A DNA stretch of 46,590 nucleotides from CAYFMH01 sp964344165 (GCA_964344165.1 CAYFMH010000002.1:1-46590); one strand, 5' to 3'. Positions 24,278-32,584 are shown, counted from the stretch's first letter. Notes: generated by a model not told the origin, from the letters alone. Numbers and translations are program-made.

Positions 24278-24421
24278 TTAACAATTTAGCCCAGCTTCTC
24301 TTAGTTTTTCTCGTCTTTTTCGAGCCTTGCCCTTGTTATCACGCTTAGCAAGGGTAGATTTTTTTCGTCGTTCGTTGATCTCGTGTCCTCCATGTCGCCG
24401 GCAAGTCGATCGATTTGTCAT
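24278..24421 (-). CDS. Small very basic protein, possibly ribosome-associated
   Basis: 47 residues beginning at ATG 24421 (MTNRSTCRRHGGHE), about one third Lys/Arg, with the pattern NERRKKSTLAKRDNKGKARKRREK and a C-terminal Cys. The size and composition resemble small ribosomal or nucleic-acid-binding proteins; Cys/His spacing (CRRHGGH ... C) could bind a metal. A good promoter lies 25 nt upstream, supporting a real gene. I do not recognise a family. Confidence 0.5.
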   Translation of the reverse strand: MTNRSTCRRHGGHEINERRKKSTLAKRDNKGKARKRREKLREAGLNC

Positions 24422-24446
24422 TTTTTTAGGATAAAATTCGGACCGG

Positions 24447-24474
24447 AGTGTAATAAGAGTGTTTTTTTTGTCAA
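24447..24474 (-). promoter_or_regulatory. Sigma-70-like promoter of the 47-residue protein gene
   Basis: Minus strand TTGACA (24469-24474), 16-nt spacer, TACACT (24447-24452). Confidence 0.55.
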
Positions 24475-24585
24475 ATACTGAAAAATAAAAATTCCGCATT
24501 CTACATTCCGCGTTCCGAATTTTTTGAAATTGGTTGACATTTATCACTTTTTTAACAAAATCTCGGCAATTAATTTATCCTCAAG

Positions 24586-24915
24586 ATGACTCATTCTGAC
24601 GATTTTCTCATTCAGATCCAAAAAACCGAAAAAGAAGCCGCAGACACTATCGAAAAAGCCAAATCCAAGGCCAAACAAGCAATCGAAAAGGAAAAACGAA
24701 AGCAAGAGGTGGATTTGGCAGAAACAATGAAAAAGGAGCGAACTCATTCACGAGACAAGCTCAAAGAAGCTCAGATCAAGGCTCGAAAGTTGTATGAAGA
24801 TAAAACCACAGAGGGAAAACAAAACGCTCAAAAGCTAGAAAAAGAAGCCGAGGGAAAGATAGAAAAAGTGGTACCGACGGCCGAGGTTTTCTTTTTGAAT
24901 GAGATTCTTGGATAG
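24586..24915 (+). CDS. V-type ATP synthase peripheral-stalk subunit (G/H-like)
   Basis: 109 residues, almost entirely one heptad-repeat helix rich in Lys, Glu, Gln and Ala (IQKTEKEAADTIEKAKSKAKQ..., ARKLYEDKTTEGKQNAQKLEKE), ending in a short hydrophobic tail. Archaeal/bacterial V-type subunit H (AhaH) has this size and make-up and stands directly before subunit I, as here. The assignment rests on composition and position. It would be part of the peripheral stalk. Confidence 0.75.
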   Translation: MTHSDDFLIQIQKTEKEAADTIEKAKSKAKQAIEKEKRKQEVDLAETMKKERTHSRDKLKEAQIKARKLYEDKTTEGKQNAQKLEKEAEGKIEKVVPTAEVFFLNEILG

Positions 24916-24957
24916 AATCTTCAATTATCAATCTTCAATTAGGAATTATGGAATTTT

Positions 24958-24993
24958 ACTAAGAACGAAAAACTAAAAACTAACAACTAATTT
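24958..24993. repeat. AT-rich intergenic repeat, copy 2
   Basis: ACTAAGAACGAAAAACTAAA...AACAACTAATTT directly before the subunit I start; relative of the copy at 22014-22046. Confidence 0.45.
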
Positions 24994-26991
24994 ATGGCAA
25001 AAGTTGCACTTCAAAAAATCAGAATCACGGGATACAAAAAACACTACAAGATCCTCATGCAGGAACTACATCGATCTGGGGTCGTAGAGATTATAGAAAA
25101 TTCAGAACTGGTTCAGCAGTCAGAAACCGAAGTAGATCAGCACTTTGGAGTTTTTGACCTGGCGAGAGTTGATTTTGCGATTCATTTTCTCTCAGAATAC
25201 GCTCCCAAGGGATCAAAAATTGATAATATTTTGTCTGGGGGTAAGCTCGTGCTCTCGGAAGAAGAGGCCAAAAATCGGCTCCAGGAATTTGCTCCAAAAT
25301 CAGAAAAGCTCATCACTGAATGTGAGCGATGCGAAGAAGAGCTTGTCAAATCAAAGAATGAATTGGCCAAAATCCCAGAAAAACGAGAATTACTGGGCAA
25401 GCTTGGTAAATTTAATCTTCCGGTGCAGGCTGATTATTCGACTCAGTTTACCAAAACCTGGGTGGGAGCGATCAAATTGGTCGATGAGCCCGCGTTTTTG
25501 TCGGAGGTTTCTCGAGAATCCAACTTGTTGGACCTGCAGATCCTCTCCCGGGGCAAAAAACAAACCTACATTCGGTTGACCGTGCTCAAAGAACTCGAAT
25601 CCCCAACGGCCAAATTACTCGAAAAATTTCAGTTTGAATCGCTTGATCTCTTGTCTCAGTTGGCTGATTTTATCGAAAAAACTCCGATGGAGATCGAGGC
25701 AGAACTAGAAAAAATAGAAGCTCGACTTCGGGCTCGGATCGTAACCCTTGAAAAAAAGGCTCGAGAACTCGCAGAGAACCTTGATGAATTCCGAATTCTT
25801 TATGACTATAACCATTGGCGAAAAGTAAAAAATGACCTGCAGTATCAAGTTTTCCGATCACCACATCTTTTTGCTTTTGAGGGATGGATTCCGGAGGCGG
25901 AGTATGCCAAGCTCGAAAAATGGCTGCAGAATGCTTTTGTCGGAGAAGCGATTATCGAAAAAATAGCCCTCAAAAAAGGGGAAGAGGCCCCGGTTTTACT
26001 CAAAAATATGAAAGGGGTTTCTTCTTTTGAACCAATCATTGGGATGTTTGGAGTGCCAAAGATCAAGGAGTTTGATCCGACGATTTTTATGGCGCCATTT
26101 TTTATGGTCTTTTTTGGACTTTGTCTGTCTGATGTGGGATACGGAGGAATTTTGACACTTTTTGCCGCGTGGTTACTTGTTTTTGGGAAATTTTCAAAAG
26201 CTGCGAAAAATGCTTTATTTTTACTTTTTATTTGTGGGATCGCAGCGATTTTGGGAGGCGTTGTTTTGGGTGGGTATTTTGGTCTTACGACTGAGCAAGC
26301 GCCTGTTTTTCTTCTCAACGAAGCCGGAGCCTTCCGCGGACAGTTACTTGATCCGATGGTGGGGACGGGGCCCGTTCTCTTCCTAGGAATCGCTCTGGGA
26401 CTCGGGTTGATCCAGCTTTTTTTGGGGCTTATTTTGGACTTCGTCAAAAGAGTGATGAATCGAGAATACATCGATGCGGTATGTGATCCAGGAGCGTGGT
26501 TTTTCTTTCTGGCTACGTTGGTGCTTTATGGAGGGGCTGATTACATCGGGATTTCTAAGGATTTGGCTGGGAAATTAGCGCTTGCTGGGGCTGGAATTTT
26601 AGTTCTCACCCAGGGACGAGATCAAAAAAACTGGCTACTCAAACCGGTCTTTGGAATTCTTGGGCTCTACAACATCACGTCATATCTCTCTGATCTGCTC
26701 AGTTATTCACGTATCATGGCGCTGGGGCTGGCCACGGGAGTGGTTGGATTTGCAATGAATATTACCGCAGGGATTTTGGCAGACATGATCACGATTCCAG
26801 TAGTGGGGACGTTGGTCGCTATTTTTGTGATCCTCTTTGGACACACGCTCAATTTTTGCCTCTCGATATTGGGGGCCTTCATCCACTCTGGTCGTCTACA
26901 ATTTATTGAGTTTTTTGGAAAGTTTTATGAAGGAGGAGGACGAGAATTTCGTCCATTTAAGCGGGCGATGAAGTATTTGCATTTTGAATAA
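24994..26991 (+). CDS. ntpI: V-type ATP synthase subunit I (a subunit)
   Basis: 665 residues. A soluble N-terminal half (about 1-340) with long coiled-coil arms is followed by seven or so membrane helices. The membrane part includes FFGLCLSDVGYGGIL, GYFGLTTEQAP, and DLLSYSRIMALGLATG with the arginine required for ion translocation, and ends in the typical GKFYEGGGREFRPF. It forms the stator half-channel of a V/A-type rotary ATPase. The expected next genes (K, E, C, F, A, B, D) are missing; instead a hairpin cluster and a tRNA gene follow. Either the rest of the complex is encoded elsewhere or the operon has been broken by integration at the tRNA. Confidence 0.95.
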   Translation: MAKVALQKIRITGYKKHYKILMQELHRSGVVEIIENSELVQQSETEVDQHFGVFDLARVDFAIHFLSEYAPKGSKIDNILSGGKLVLSEEEAKNRLQEFAPKSEKLITECERCEEELVKSKNELAKIPEKRELLGKLGKFNLPVQADYSTQFTKTWVGAIKLVDEPAFLSEVSRESNLLDLQILSRGKKQTYIRLTVLKELESPTAKLLEKFQFESLDLLSQLADFIEKTPMEIEAELEKIEARLRARIVTLEKKARELAENLDEFRILYDYNHWRKVKNDLQYQVFRSPHLFAFEGWIPEAEYAKLEKWLQNAFVGEAIIEKIALKKGEEAPVLLKNMKGVSSFEPIIGMFGVPKIKEFDPTIFMAPFFMVFFGLCLSDVGYGGILTLFAAWLLVFGKFSKAAKNALFLLFICGIAAILGGVVLGGYFGLTTEQAPVFLLNEAGAFRGQLLDPMVGTGPVLFLGIALGLGLIQLFLGLILDFVKRVMNREYIDAVCDPGAWFFFLATLVLYGGADYIGISKDLAGKLALAGAGILVLTQGRDQKNWLLKPVFGILGLYNITSYLSDLLSYSRIMALGLATGVVGFAMNITAGILADMITIPVVGTLVAIFVILFGHTLNFCLSILGAFIHSGRLQFIEFFGKFYEGGGREFRPFKRAMKYLHFE

Positions 26992-27015
26992 GGGATTGGA
27001 AAAAACTTAAAAAAA

Positions 27016-27051
27016 CAGAATTTTATCCCGAGTCCTCGGGATGAAATTCTG
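27016..27051. terminator. 17-bp hairpin behind the V-type ATPase genes
   Basis: CAGAATTTTATCCCGAG pairs with CTCGGGATGAAATTCTG, with one G-T pair. It is followed by AAGGATCCGCC rather than T, so it may be a repeat element or RNA 3'-end structure as much as a terminator. Further hairpins follow in 26992-27209: GTTAGTTT/AAACTAA, ATCCCGA/TCGGGAT (27165-27182) and CGTCGTC/GACGACG (27191-27207). No gene is seen there. Confidence 0.5.
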
Positions 27052-27209
27052 GAAGGATCCGCCTTCGTTAGTTTCTAAAACTAATTCCAAACTTCAGTCT
27101 ACGTTAGTTTCACAAACTACGACAGACAGGATGGCGGACAAGGGAGCAGACAAAGCTTAGTGAAATCCCGAAATCTCGGGATGAAACGTGCGTCGTCTGC
27201 GACGACGTC

Positions 27210-27299
27210 GGAGAGATGGCGGAGTGGTCGAACGCGCACGCTTGGAAAGCGTGTGTACGGGCAACCGTACCGAGGGTTCAAATCCCTCTCTCTCCGCCA
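27210..27299 (+). tRNA. tRNA-Ser (anticodon GGA)
   Basis: 90 nt with encoded CCA. The acceptor GGAGAGA pairs with TCTCTCC before discriminator G; the anticodon stem CACGC/GCGTG encloses loop TTGGAAA (anticodon GGA, reading UCC/UCU); the long class II variable arm TACGG-GCAA-CCGTA is typical of serine tRNAs; the T-arm is GAGGG-TTCAAAT-CCCTC. The mobile element lies on its 3' side. Confidence 0.96.
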
Positions 27300-27344
27300 A
27301 GTGGTGCACGAATGGCACCTGATTCTCACTCACTTAGGGGAGTT

Positions 27345-27369
27345 GAACAGGTGGATTTTTGGCCTGTTC
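27345..27369 (+). terminator. Possible terminator behind tRNA-Ser
   Basis: 7-bp stem GAACAGG / CCTGTTC with an 11-nt loop, then GAATTTGTTTG. A weak T tract makes this a tentative call. Confidence 0.4.
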
Positions 27370-27409
27370 GAATTTGTTTGAGGCTTTTGTTGATTGATAT
27401 TGGATTCTG

Positions 27410-27430
27410 AAGGGTTCGAATCCTACACAC
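27410..27430 (+). other. tRNA T-arm-like fragment
   Basis: GAAGGGTTCGAATCCTACACA contains the invariant TTCGAAT of a tRNA T-loop flanked by GGG and CC, but there is no acceptor, D-arm or anticodon arm around it. It may be a remnant of a tRNA 3' end left by integration, or chance. Confidence 0.3.
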
Positions 27431-27462
27431 TTATGACAGTTGTGCACTAAGAGCAATCTTTG

Positions 27463-29817
27463 CTATTGGTATTTTCTCCTCAATTTTTCCATATCTTCTT
27501 CGTGTCTTTTCTCTTCTATTTCAACGTTTTGCTCTAAATATTTTCGATACTCGCTTACAAATTCTTTCTCTTTTTTATCTTTCAAGTTCCAACTATCTAC
27601 GTCTTCATCCAAGGTTTTTATCTTGGCTCGATATGCATTTGCCGTAATAGCTTCGCCAACACTTCCTGAAACCATTCCAGTATTCCCAAGGAAACACTTA
27701 CAATGCGTCCATATTTTTTTGTTTTTTGGGAGTTTTTTTACAGTTCGAATTACAAGTTTTTTTAGCATACCTCCCTGATACCATTGAAATATTGGAGCTA
27801 TATACTTATTCCATTTAGCTATACTTCCTTCGTCAATCACCTCATTCATTTTCTCTTCTAAATATCCTTCGGTGAGTCCAGGGTAAAGTGCATGAAGGAG
27901 TATGGCGGCTTTCCAGTTGCTTTTCTTGTTAAACCACAGCCAAATAGCATCAACTATTTCTTTTTCTTTTTCCTTTGCTATATCAAATAAATGTGATGGG
28001 CGGGTTGGAATTGCAGAGTACTTCCAGTTTTCTTTTCTTTTTCTCTCTTCTCTCTGGATTCTTTTACCAAAAAATTCAACTAACTTTTGTGGATAGTTAG
28101 AGGTTAAGATTTTTAGCACATATTCTTCGTGGTAATTAATGTCATCTATTTCGAGGAATCCCTTTAAAATAATATCCCATTCTTTTTCGTTCAGTGTATT
28201 AAAGATAGTCTTTGTATCTTTTTCTCCATAAAACCAGTTAGCCCACCCATAAAAATTTATCTTTGTTAGTTCTTTGATGAGCTCCAGAAAGAATTCTTTT
28301 TCTTCTAAGTTCTCAAATCCAATGGTTAGCAATAAATTGTATAGTACATCTTTTTTTTCTTTAGGATCTCTTCTTGTTTTTATCTTAGAAAACAGGGATT
28401 TGGCTGTTGATATTTCAATTAATGGGTTTCTTCGTAAGGCATAAGCGATTGATAACAAGTTTTTACCTTTTGAAATCCATTGGTTGATGATCTTTTCTGC
28501 CTCCTTTCTTTTGTTTGATTCGAATAATCCGGCAATTAAGACACCAATAAATTCCTTTAGCCTGTTTACTTCTAGAAGCTTTAGAGCAAGATCAGGTTTT
28601 TTCTTTCCAATTAGTTTCAATAGTTCATTAAAATAATAGAACTTTCCAATATCACTCAGCGTCTTCTGGGTTTCAGCAAATGCAATAATTCTATTTTTCC
28701 ACTTTGATTCAGTAGCTTCCTTTATGGATTTTAAATATTCATACACCTTTTCTTTTCTAAACTCTTCTGTTTCTCCAAATTCTAAATCTTTTCTAAATTT
28801 TCGATCATATCCTACTAGGACTCTATATATTTGATATTCCTTATTAGCTTTTAAAAGCTTCCAAAAAACCTTAAATTCTTCTATATTGTCCTCCTGAAAC
28901 TGGTTTTCTCCCCATGTGACTTTATCTTCTAACTCAGAAAGAATTTCGAACTGAGCATTTGGGATAACTTTTTCATTATAGAACTTTAAGATTGATTTAG
29001 TGTTTTCTTTTACTAGATCCCTCATATCACCTCCATGCTGAGAATCATAGGTTGCGGCATTTAGTGTTTGGATAACAACTATTTGGTCAGCTGGATTTGT
29101 TAACTGTAAGTAAAGTTTTTTGAGAAAGTTAATAGCTTCTTCTCGAATATTCTTTATTTCGTCATCAGCTTTTAAACCACCACTATGAAAAGTAACGGTT
29201 TGGAAGTCCCTCCATGTAGCTCCTTCAAAATCGGGACTTAAAATACTTTTCAATCCTGTACTTAGAAAAATAAGATATTTTTCATTTTTACTTTTTGACC
29301 AGGCTTTTATAGAGTTTAAAAATTTATTTTGAGGTAAAAATCTAATTTTATTTAGTGCCTGAAAGTCATATTTACAAAATTGCCCCACTATTTCTAGTGA
29401 CTTTTCTCTTACAACAGAGCTTTCATGATTTGAGTATCGAGCTAATAACTCGATAACTTCTTCTGATTCTAGATATTTAATTTGTCCTAATAATTCTACA
29501 CATTTAACAAGTACTTCTTCATGAGTTTTGCCGGGGATAGGGCCAAATTGAGTAATCTGGTCTTTAGTAGGGATAGAATCGCTTAAGTAAATTTTCTCAA
29601 TCATAACTAGAGCCTCTTTTGAAATGGGATAGATAAATAAGCTTAATTCCTCCAGTTTTTCTAATAATTCATCATTATCTTTGAACTTTTCATTTTTTAA
29701 TTTATCTAAATCCTCTTGTAACTCTTTTAGAAAAAATTTACGGATTTCTTCGTTACCTTCTATGTAGTAACTGTCTGAAAGTCTTTGTAAAAATATCTTT
29801 TTTTGTTCAGTTCCCAT
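27463..29817 (-). CDS. Large HEAT-like helical-repeat protein, partner of the TIR-like protein
   Basis: 784 residues, soluble, almost entirely alpha-helical by composition, with successive helix pairs such as EVLVKCVELLGQIKYLESEEV, LLARYSNHESSVVREKSLEIVG and EEAINFLKKLYLQLTNPADQIV, which resemble HEAT/ARM repeats. There is no ATPase, nuclease or membrane motif that I can see; the C-terminal 60 residues form a charged coiled coil (SEYRKYLEQNVEIEEKRHEEDMEK). Its start overlaps the end of the TIR-like gene by 11 nt, so the two are translated together and probably act together, with this protein as scaffold or sensor. The function is not known; defence is an inference from the partner and from its place in a mobile element. 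Confidence 0.75.
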   Translation of the reverse strand: MGTEQKKIFLQRLSDSYYIEGNEEIRKFFLKELQEDLDKLKNEKFKDNDELLEKLEELSLFIYPISKEALVMIEKIYLSDSIPTKDQITQFGPIPGKTHEEVLVKCVELLGQIKYLESEEVIELLARYSNHESSVVREKSLEIVGQFCKYDFQALNKIRFLPQNKFLNSIKAWSKSKNEKYLIFLSTGLKSILSPDFEGATWRDFQTVTFHSGGLKADDEIKNIREEAINFLKKLYLQLTNPADQIVVIQTLNAATYDSQHGGDMRDLVKENTKSILKFYNEKVIPNAQFEILSELEDKVTWGENQFQEDNIEEFKVFWKLLKANKEYQIYRVLVGYDRKFRKDLEFGETEEFRKEKVYEYLKSIKEATESKWKNRIIAFAETQKTLSDIGKFYYFNELLKLIGKKKPDLALKLLEVNRLKEFIGVLIAGLFESNKRKEAEKIINQWISKGKNLLSIAYALRRNPLIEISTAKSLFSKIKTRRDPKEKKDVLYNLLLTIGFENLEEKEFFLELIKELTKINFYGWANWFYGEKDTKTIFNTLNEKEWDIILKGFLEIDDINYHEEYVLKILTSNYPQKLVEFFGKRIQREERKRKENWKYSAIPTRPSHLFDIAKEKEKEIVDAIWLWFNKKSNWKAAILLHALYPGLTEGYLEEKMNEVIDEGSIAKWNKYIAPIFQWYQGGMLKKLVIRTVKKLPKNKKIWTHCKCFLGNTGMVSGSVGEAITANAYRAKIKTLDEDVDSWNLKDKKEKEFVSEYRKYLEQNVEIEEKRHEEDMEKLRRKYQ

Positions 29818-30679
29818 TTAAAATTTGGTTAGTAATTTCTTCAAGAGAAAGTTTTTTCTGTTTCACTAGGAAATTTATTTTCTCTCTTCCAAGCTTTTCA
29901 TCTTTGAAAAATATTAATTCTCCTTTCTGTATAAGTATTTTTTGTTTTATTAGTTCGTCTAATAATACTTTTTCTTTTTCTAGAGTGATGTTTAAAAAAT
30001 TCCTTATGCGACTTCTTAAAGATTCATTTTTTAAATCTAAAGGAGAAAGGAGAAATAGGATTACTTCAAACAACCATAAAGTTTCTTCTAAGTAAGAAGA
30101 AATTTTAGAAATAATTTTTTTATTTTGTTCCAATTTTTCTGAATTATTATTTTCTGAAGATTGGGGAAGTGATTCAATGCTTTCTCTAAATTTTTTTTCT
30201 TTGTCTAATCGAACTTTTCGAACAGCTCTAGGGATTTCCACTAAACACTTTGTAGTAAAGCTTTCGTTTTCATTTGATTCTTCATATTCAAAGAACTGTA
30301 GTACTTCTCCTAGCCTTTCTATCACCAAAGTTCTTCCTTCACAAGAACTATTTGGGACAAAGCCAATTACAGGTTTCCCTTGTGAAATTAATTCTTTTAT
30401 AAGGTCTAATTCGTGAGAAAACCCATTTCGTCCTCTCTCACTTTCAATAATTATTACAATTAATGAAGCCTCTCGAATTGCAGAGTCGAGAACTTCTTCT
30501 TGAAAGGCGAGATGAATACCATCAATTAAGGTGTCACAATCTCTCGGAAGCAAGTGGATCCCTAGATCAACAACAGACTTTTCTATCGACTCCCTTAATT
30601 CCTCCTTTATTTTTTTAGATTTCTTCCGTGCATCCTTTGGGCGTGCAATAAAGATTGAAAAAATATTATCTTCAGACAT
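29807..30679 (-). CDS. TIR/DUF4062-like nucleotide-binding-fold protein
   Basis: 290 residues. The first 130 look like a flavodoxin-type fold of the TIR/DUF4062 group: IFSIFIARPKDARKKSKKI at the first strand, LLPRDCDTLIDGIHLAFQ, ASLIVIIIESERGRNGFSHE, then GKPVIGFVP. Glu90 in GFSHELDLI is placed where TIR-like NAD-consuming enzymes carry their catalytic glutamate. Residues 140-200 are a charged linker, and the C-terminal 90 residues resemble a winged-helix domain. The domain call is by pattern only. It is the first gene of a two-gene unit with its own promoter (30705-30732) and overlaps the HEAT-like gene. Confidence 0.65.
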   Translation of the reverse strand: MSEDNIFSIFIARPKDARKKSKKIKEELRESIEKSVVDLGIHLLPRDCDTLIDGIHLAFQEEVLDSAIREASLIVIIIESERGRNGFSHELDLIKELISQGKPVIGFVPNSSCEGRTLVIERLGEVLQFFEYEESNENESFTTKCLVEIPRAVRKVRLDKEKKFRESIESLPQSSENNNSEKLEQNKKIISKISSYLEETLWLFEVILFLLSPLDLKNESLRSRIRNFLNITLEKEKVLLDELIKQKILIQKGELIFFKDEKLGREKINFLVKQKKLSLEEITNQILNGN

Positions 30680-30704
30680 ATCTTAAAGTTGTTTGGCAGT
30701 TTAA

Positions 30705-30732
30705 ACAATAGAGTGCTAATATCAATTGTCAA
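30705..30732 (-). promoter_or_regulatory. Promoter of the TIR-like/HEAT unit
   Basis: Minus strand TTGACA (30727-30732), 16-nt spacer, TATTGT (30705-30710), about 26 nt before ATG 30679. Confidence 0.65.
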
Positions 30733-30786
30733 AAAAGATCATAAAATTAATAACAAACCAGTCTCTGTCACTTTAGAATTTTAGTC

Positions 30787-31050
30787 TCAAAGCATTCGGA
30801 TTATTTTCTTAATATGCTTCTTCCCAAAAAACTTCCTAAACTCTTCTGGATAAACTCGTTTAAATTCACACAACACCCCCTTCAAAAATACTTGTCTTCG
30901 TTTCAAATCCTCCCCAAACTCTTCTTCAAACTTCAGGAATTCCTCTCGTTCCTTCAGAAGCTCTCGAATCAACGCCTCTCTTGGAATCCGGTGGAGATTT
31001 ATCGGCCGATTCAAAATAGCCGACTGCCAATTCTCAACGTCTACATTCAT
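30787..31050 (-). CDS. Small charged protein coupled to the serine recombinase
   Basis: 87 residues from ATG 31050, overlapping the recombinase 3' end by 17 nt. It is helical and highly charged (REALIRELLKEREEFLKFEEEFGEDLKRRQ, KFFGKKHIKKIIRML). No family is recognised. Overlap with the recombinase makes a recombination accessory factor, such as a directionality factor, a reasonable but unproven idea. Confidence 0.65.
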   Translation of the reverse strand: MNVDVENWQSAILNRPINLHRIPREALIRELLKEREEFLKFEEEFGEDLKRRQVFLKGVLCEFKRVYPEEFRKFFGKKHIKKIIRML

Positions 31051-32332
31051 TTGAAATAGGGTTATTATTACCAATATAAATTTCTCCCCCTTGTAAAAAA
31101 AGGGTTTCTTTGAGACAGGATAGAATTTCTCGTTTTTCTGGTTTCGATCCGTTTTTCAGAATATCTTCGATATATTCTTTTGAAGTGAACTCTCTAGCAT
31201 TTCCACCAGATAATTGTTTTTGGATTCGGTTCATTTTTTCTACTTCGTGCAGAATACTTTTTTGCAATCGAAAATGGTTATCCTTGAACTGATCTACGAT
31301 CTCAGAAATCGAAATAATCAACTTTTCTTCTCGGATATATTTCTCATTGCATCGTCTAGTCCCTCCGTACTTATTGCACTTGTAGTACACATACAATTTT
31401 CCATGTCGGTTGATATGTTCGGCTCCACTAACCCCTGATCCACAAGTTCCGCACTTGAATAATCGACTAAAATAAAACTCCTTCCTACCCCATTTTCCTT
31501 TCTCTGAAGTTTTGAGGTTTTCTTGAGCAAGATCAAAGATCTCTTTGCTAATAATTGGTTTGTGTGAACCTTGATAATATGCCCCTCCATAAAGAAACTC
31601 TCCATAATAGAAGGGCTCTTTGAGTAGCCGATAAACCATGCTGAGACTGAGTTGTTTTCCGCTTAGTGATCGGAAGCCTTCATCTGTGAGATACTCATGT
31701 ACTTGTCTGCCACTGAGATTTTCTTTAGCTACGTATTCAAACGCACGTTTAATAAACGGAGCTCGTTCTTCATCTATCTCAATTTGACTTGGCTCATTGA
31801 AGTTTTGGCTTCGGATAAGTTTATATCCTAAAGGAGTCCTTCCTGGACGAGCTCCTTTTTCGCATTTAGCTCTGAGTCCTCGTTTTACGTTCTTGGCTCG
31901 ATTATCATTCTCTAACTTTGCTTGAGAGCAGAGGATCATGAGGAGAAATTTCTCATCTGGTGTGTTCGTAAAAGTTTGTCCACTGGTTTGTATTTGCTGC
32001 AGAATTCCTTGATCCATGAGATCTACTAAACGTCCTAGATCTCCTGCATTTCTACTCAACCGATCTGGGGCCCAAGTAAGAATAGCATTGAATCGTCCTT
32101 CGTTTAGCCCTTGCAAGACCTGATTATAGCCAGTTCTCAAGCCTGATTCTTTAGCAGATTTACTTTCTTTGATTGTTTCAACAATCTTTATGCCTTCCTT
32201 TTCTGCTAACTTGGTCATCTCATTGAGCTGAGACTCAATGGACAATGCCTGCCGTTCATCCGCTTCGCTGGATTTACGAGCATATAAGCAGTAACGAAGA
32301 GGTTCTTCTGATGTTAGCAATGATTTTTCCAT
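31034..32332 (-). CDS. Large serine recombinase
   Basis: 432 residues from ATG 32332 (MEKSLLTSEE). The N-terminal resolvase domain carries YCLYARKSSEADERQ with catalytic Ser21, SIESQ, and the RLSRN helix (WAPDRLSRNAGDLGRLVD). It is followed by the recombinase domain (PGRTPLGYKLIR..., EYLTDEGFRSLSG) and a zinc ribbon (CGTCGSG ... YYKCNKYGGTRRC), then a coiled-coil end. Such enzymes integrate and excise phages and transposons without RecA. A GTG at 32431 would add 33 residues, but these have no counterpart in the family and overlap a repeat arm (32431-32447), so I prefer ATG 32332. It is the likely integrase of the element. Confidence 0.93.
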   Translation of the reverse strand: MEKSLLTSEEPLRYCLYARKSSEADERQALSIESQLNEMTKLAEKEGIKIVETIKESKSAKESGLRTGYNQVLQGLNEGRFNAILTWAPDRLSRNAGDLGRLVDLMDQGILQQIQTSGQTFTNTPDEKFLLMILCSQAKLENDNRAKNVKRGLRAKCEKGARPGRTPLGYKLIRSQNFNEPSQIEIDEERAPFIKRAFEYVAKENLSGRQVHEYLTDEGFRSLSGKQLSLSMVYRLLKEPFYYGEFLYGGAYYQGSHKPIISKEIFDLAQENLKTSEKGKWGRKEFYFSRLFKCGTCGSGVSGAEHINRHGKLYVYYKCNKYGGTRRCNEKYIREEKLIISISEIVDQFKDNHFRLQKSILHEVEKMNRIQKQLSGGNAREFTSKEYIEDILKNGSKPEKREILSCLKETLFLQGGEIYIGNNNPISNECRR

Positions 32333-32430
32333 TACCCTAATAGATGCCGAAGAAAGTGGCTTAGTCCAGGCTTTTTTCACCAAAAAACTCTCAAAAAAGC
32401 TTTTCTTTTTAGGGAAGTTAGTTACATTCA

Positions 32431-32566
32431 CCTTGCGACCTTTTTCCGGTATCGAAATATTATCCTCTGGGAAACTTTTTTGTTTTCAGAGATAGCCAAA
32501 AAAGACGGGGCAATTAACCGTCCTTTACGGCTATCCGAGAGGAAAACTGGAAAAGGGTCGCAACGG
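32431..32566. repeat. Inverted repeat arms flanking the recombinase-nuclease intergenic region
   Basis: Minus-strand GGAAAAAGGTCGCAAGG (32431-32447) and plus-strand GGAAAAGGGTCGCAACGG (32549-32566) match at about 15 of 17 positions and face opposite ways, one before each divergent gene. They could be operator sites or recombinase binding arms. Confidence 0.6.
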
Positions 32567-32584
32567 ATTAGTTGCCCCATTTTT
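32507..32584 (+). promoter_or_regulatory. Structured leader or attenuator before the nuclease gene
   Basis: An outer stem GGGGCAA (32507-32513)/TTGCCCC (32572-32578) encloses two inner stems: CCGT/ACGG (32518-32530) and ATCCG/CGGAT (32533-32568). This makes a three-way-junction-like RNA. The outer stem is followed by ATTTTTT and then immediately by ATG 32586, i.e. a terminator-like hairpin right at the start codon. It does not match a riboswitch class that I can name. Confidence 0.5.

Noticed and set aside
32507..32584. Leader before the nuclease as a guanidine (ykkC) riboswitch, suggested by ATCCGAGAGG
   Set aside because: The other conserved ykkC segments are absent, and the surrounding stems do not match the known fold.
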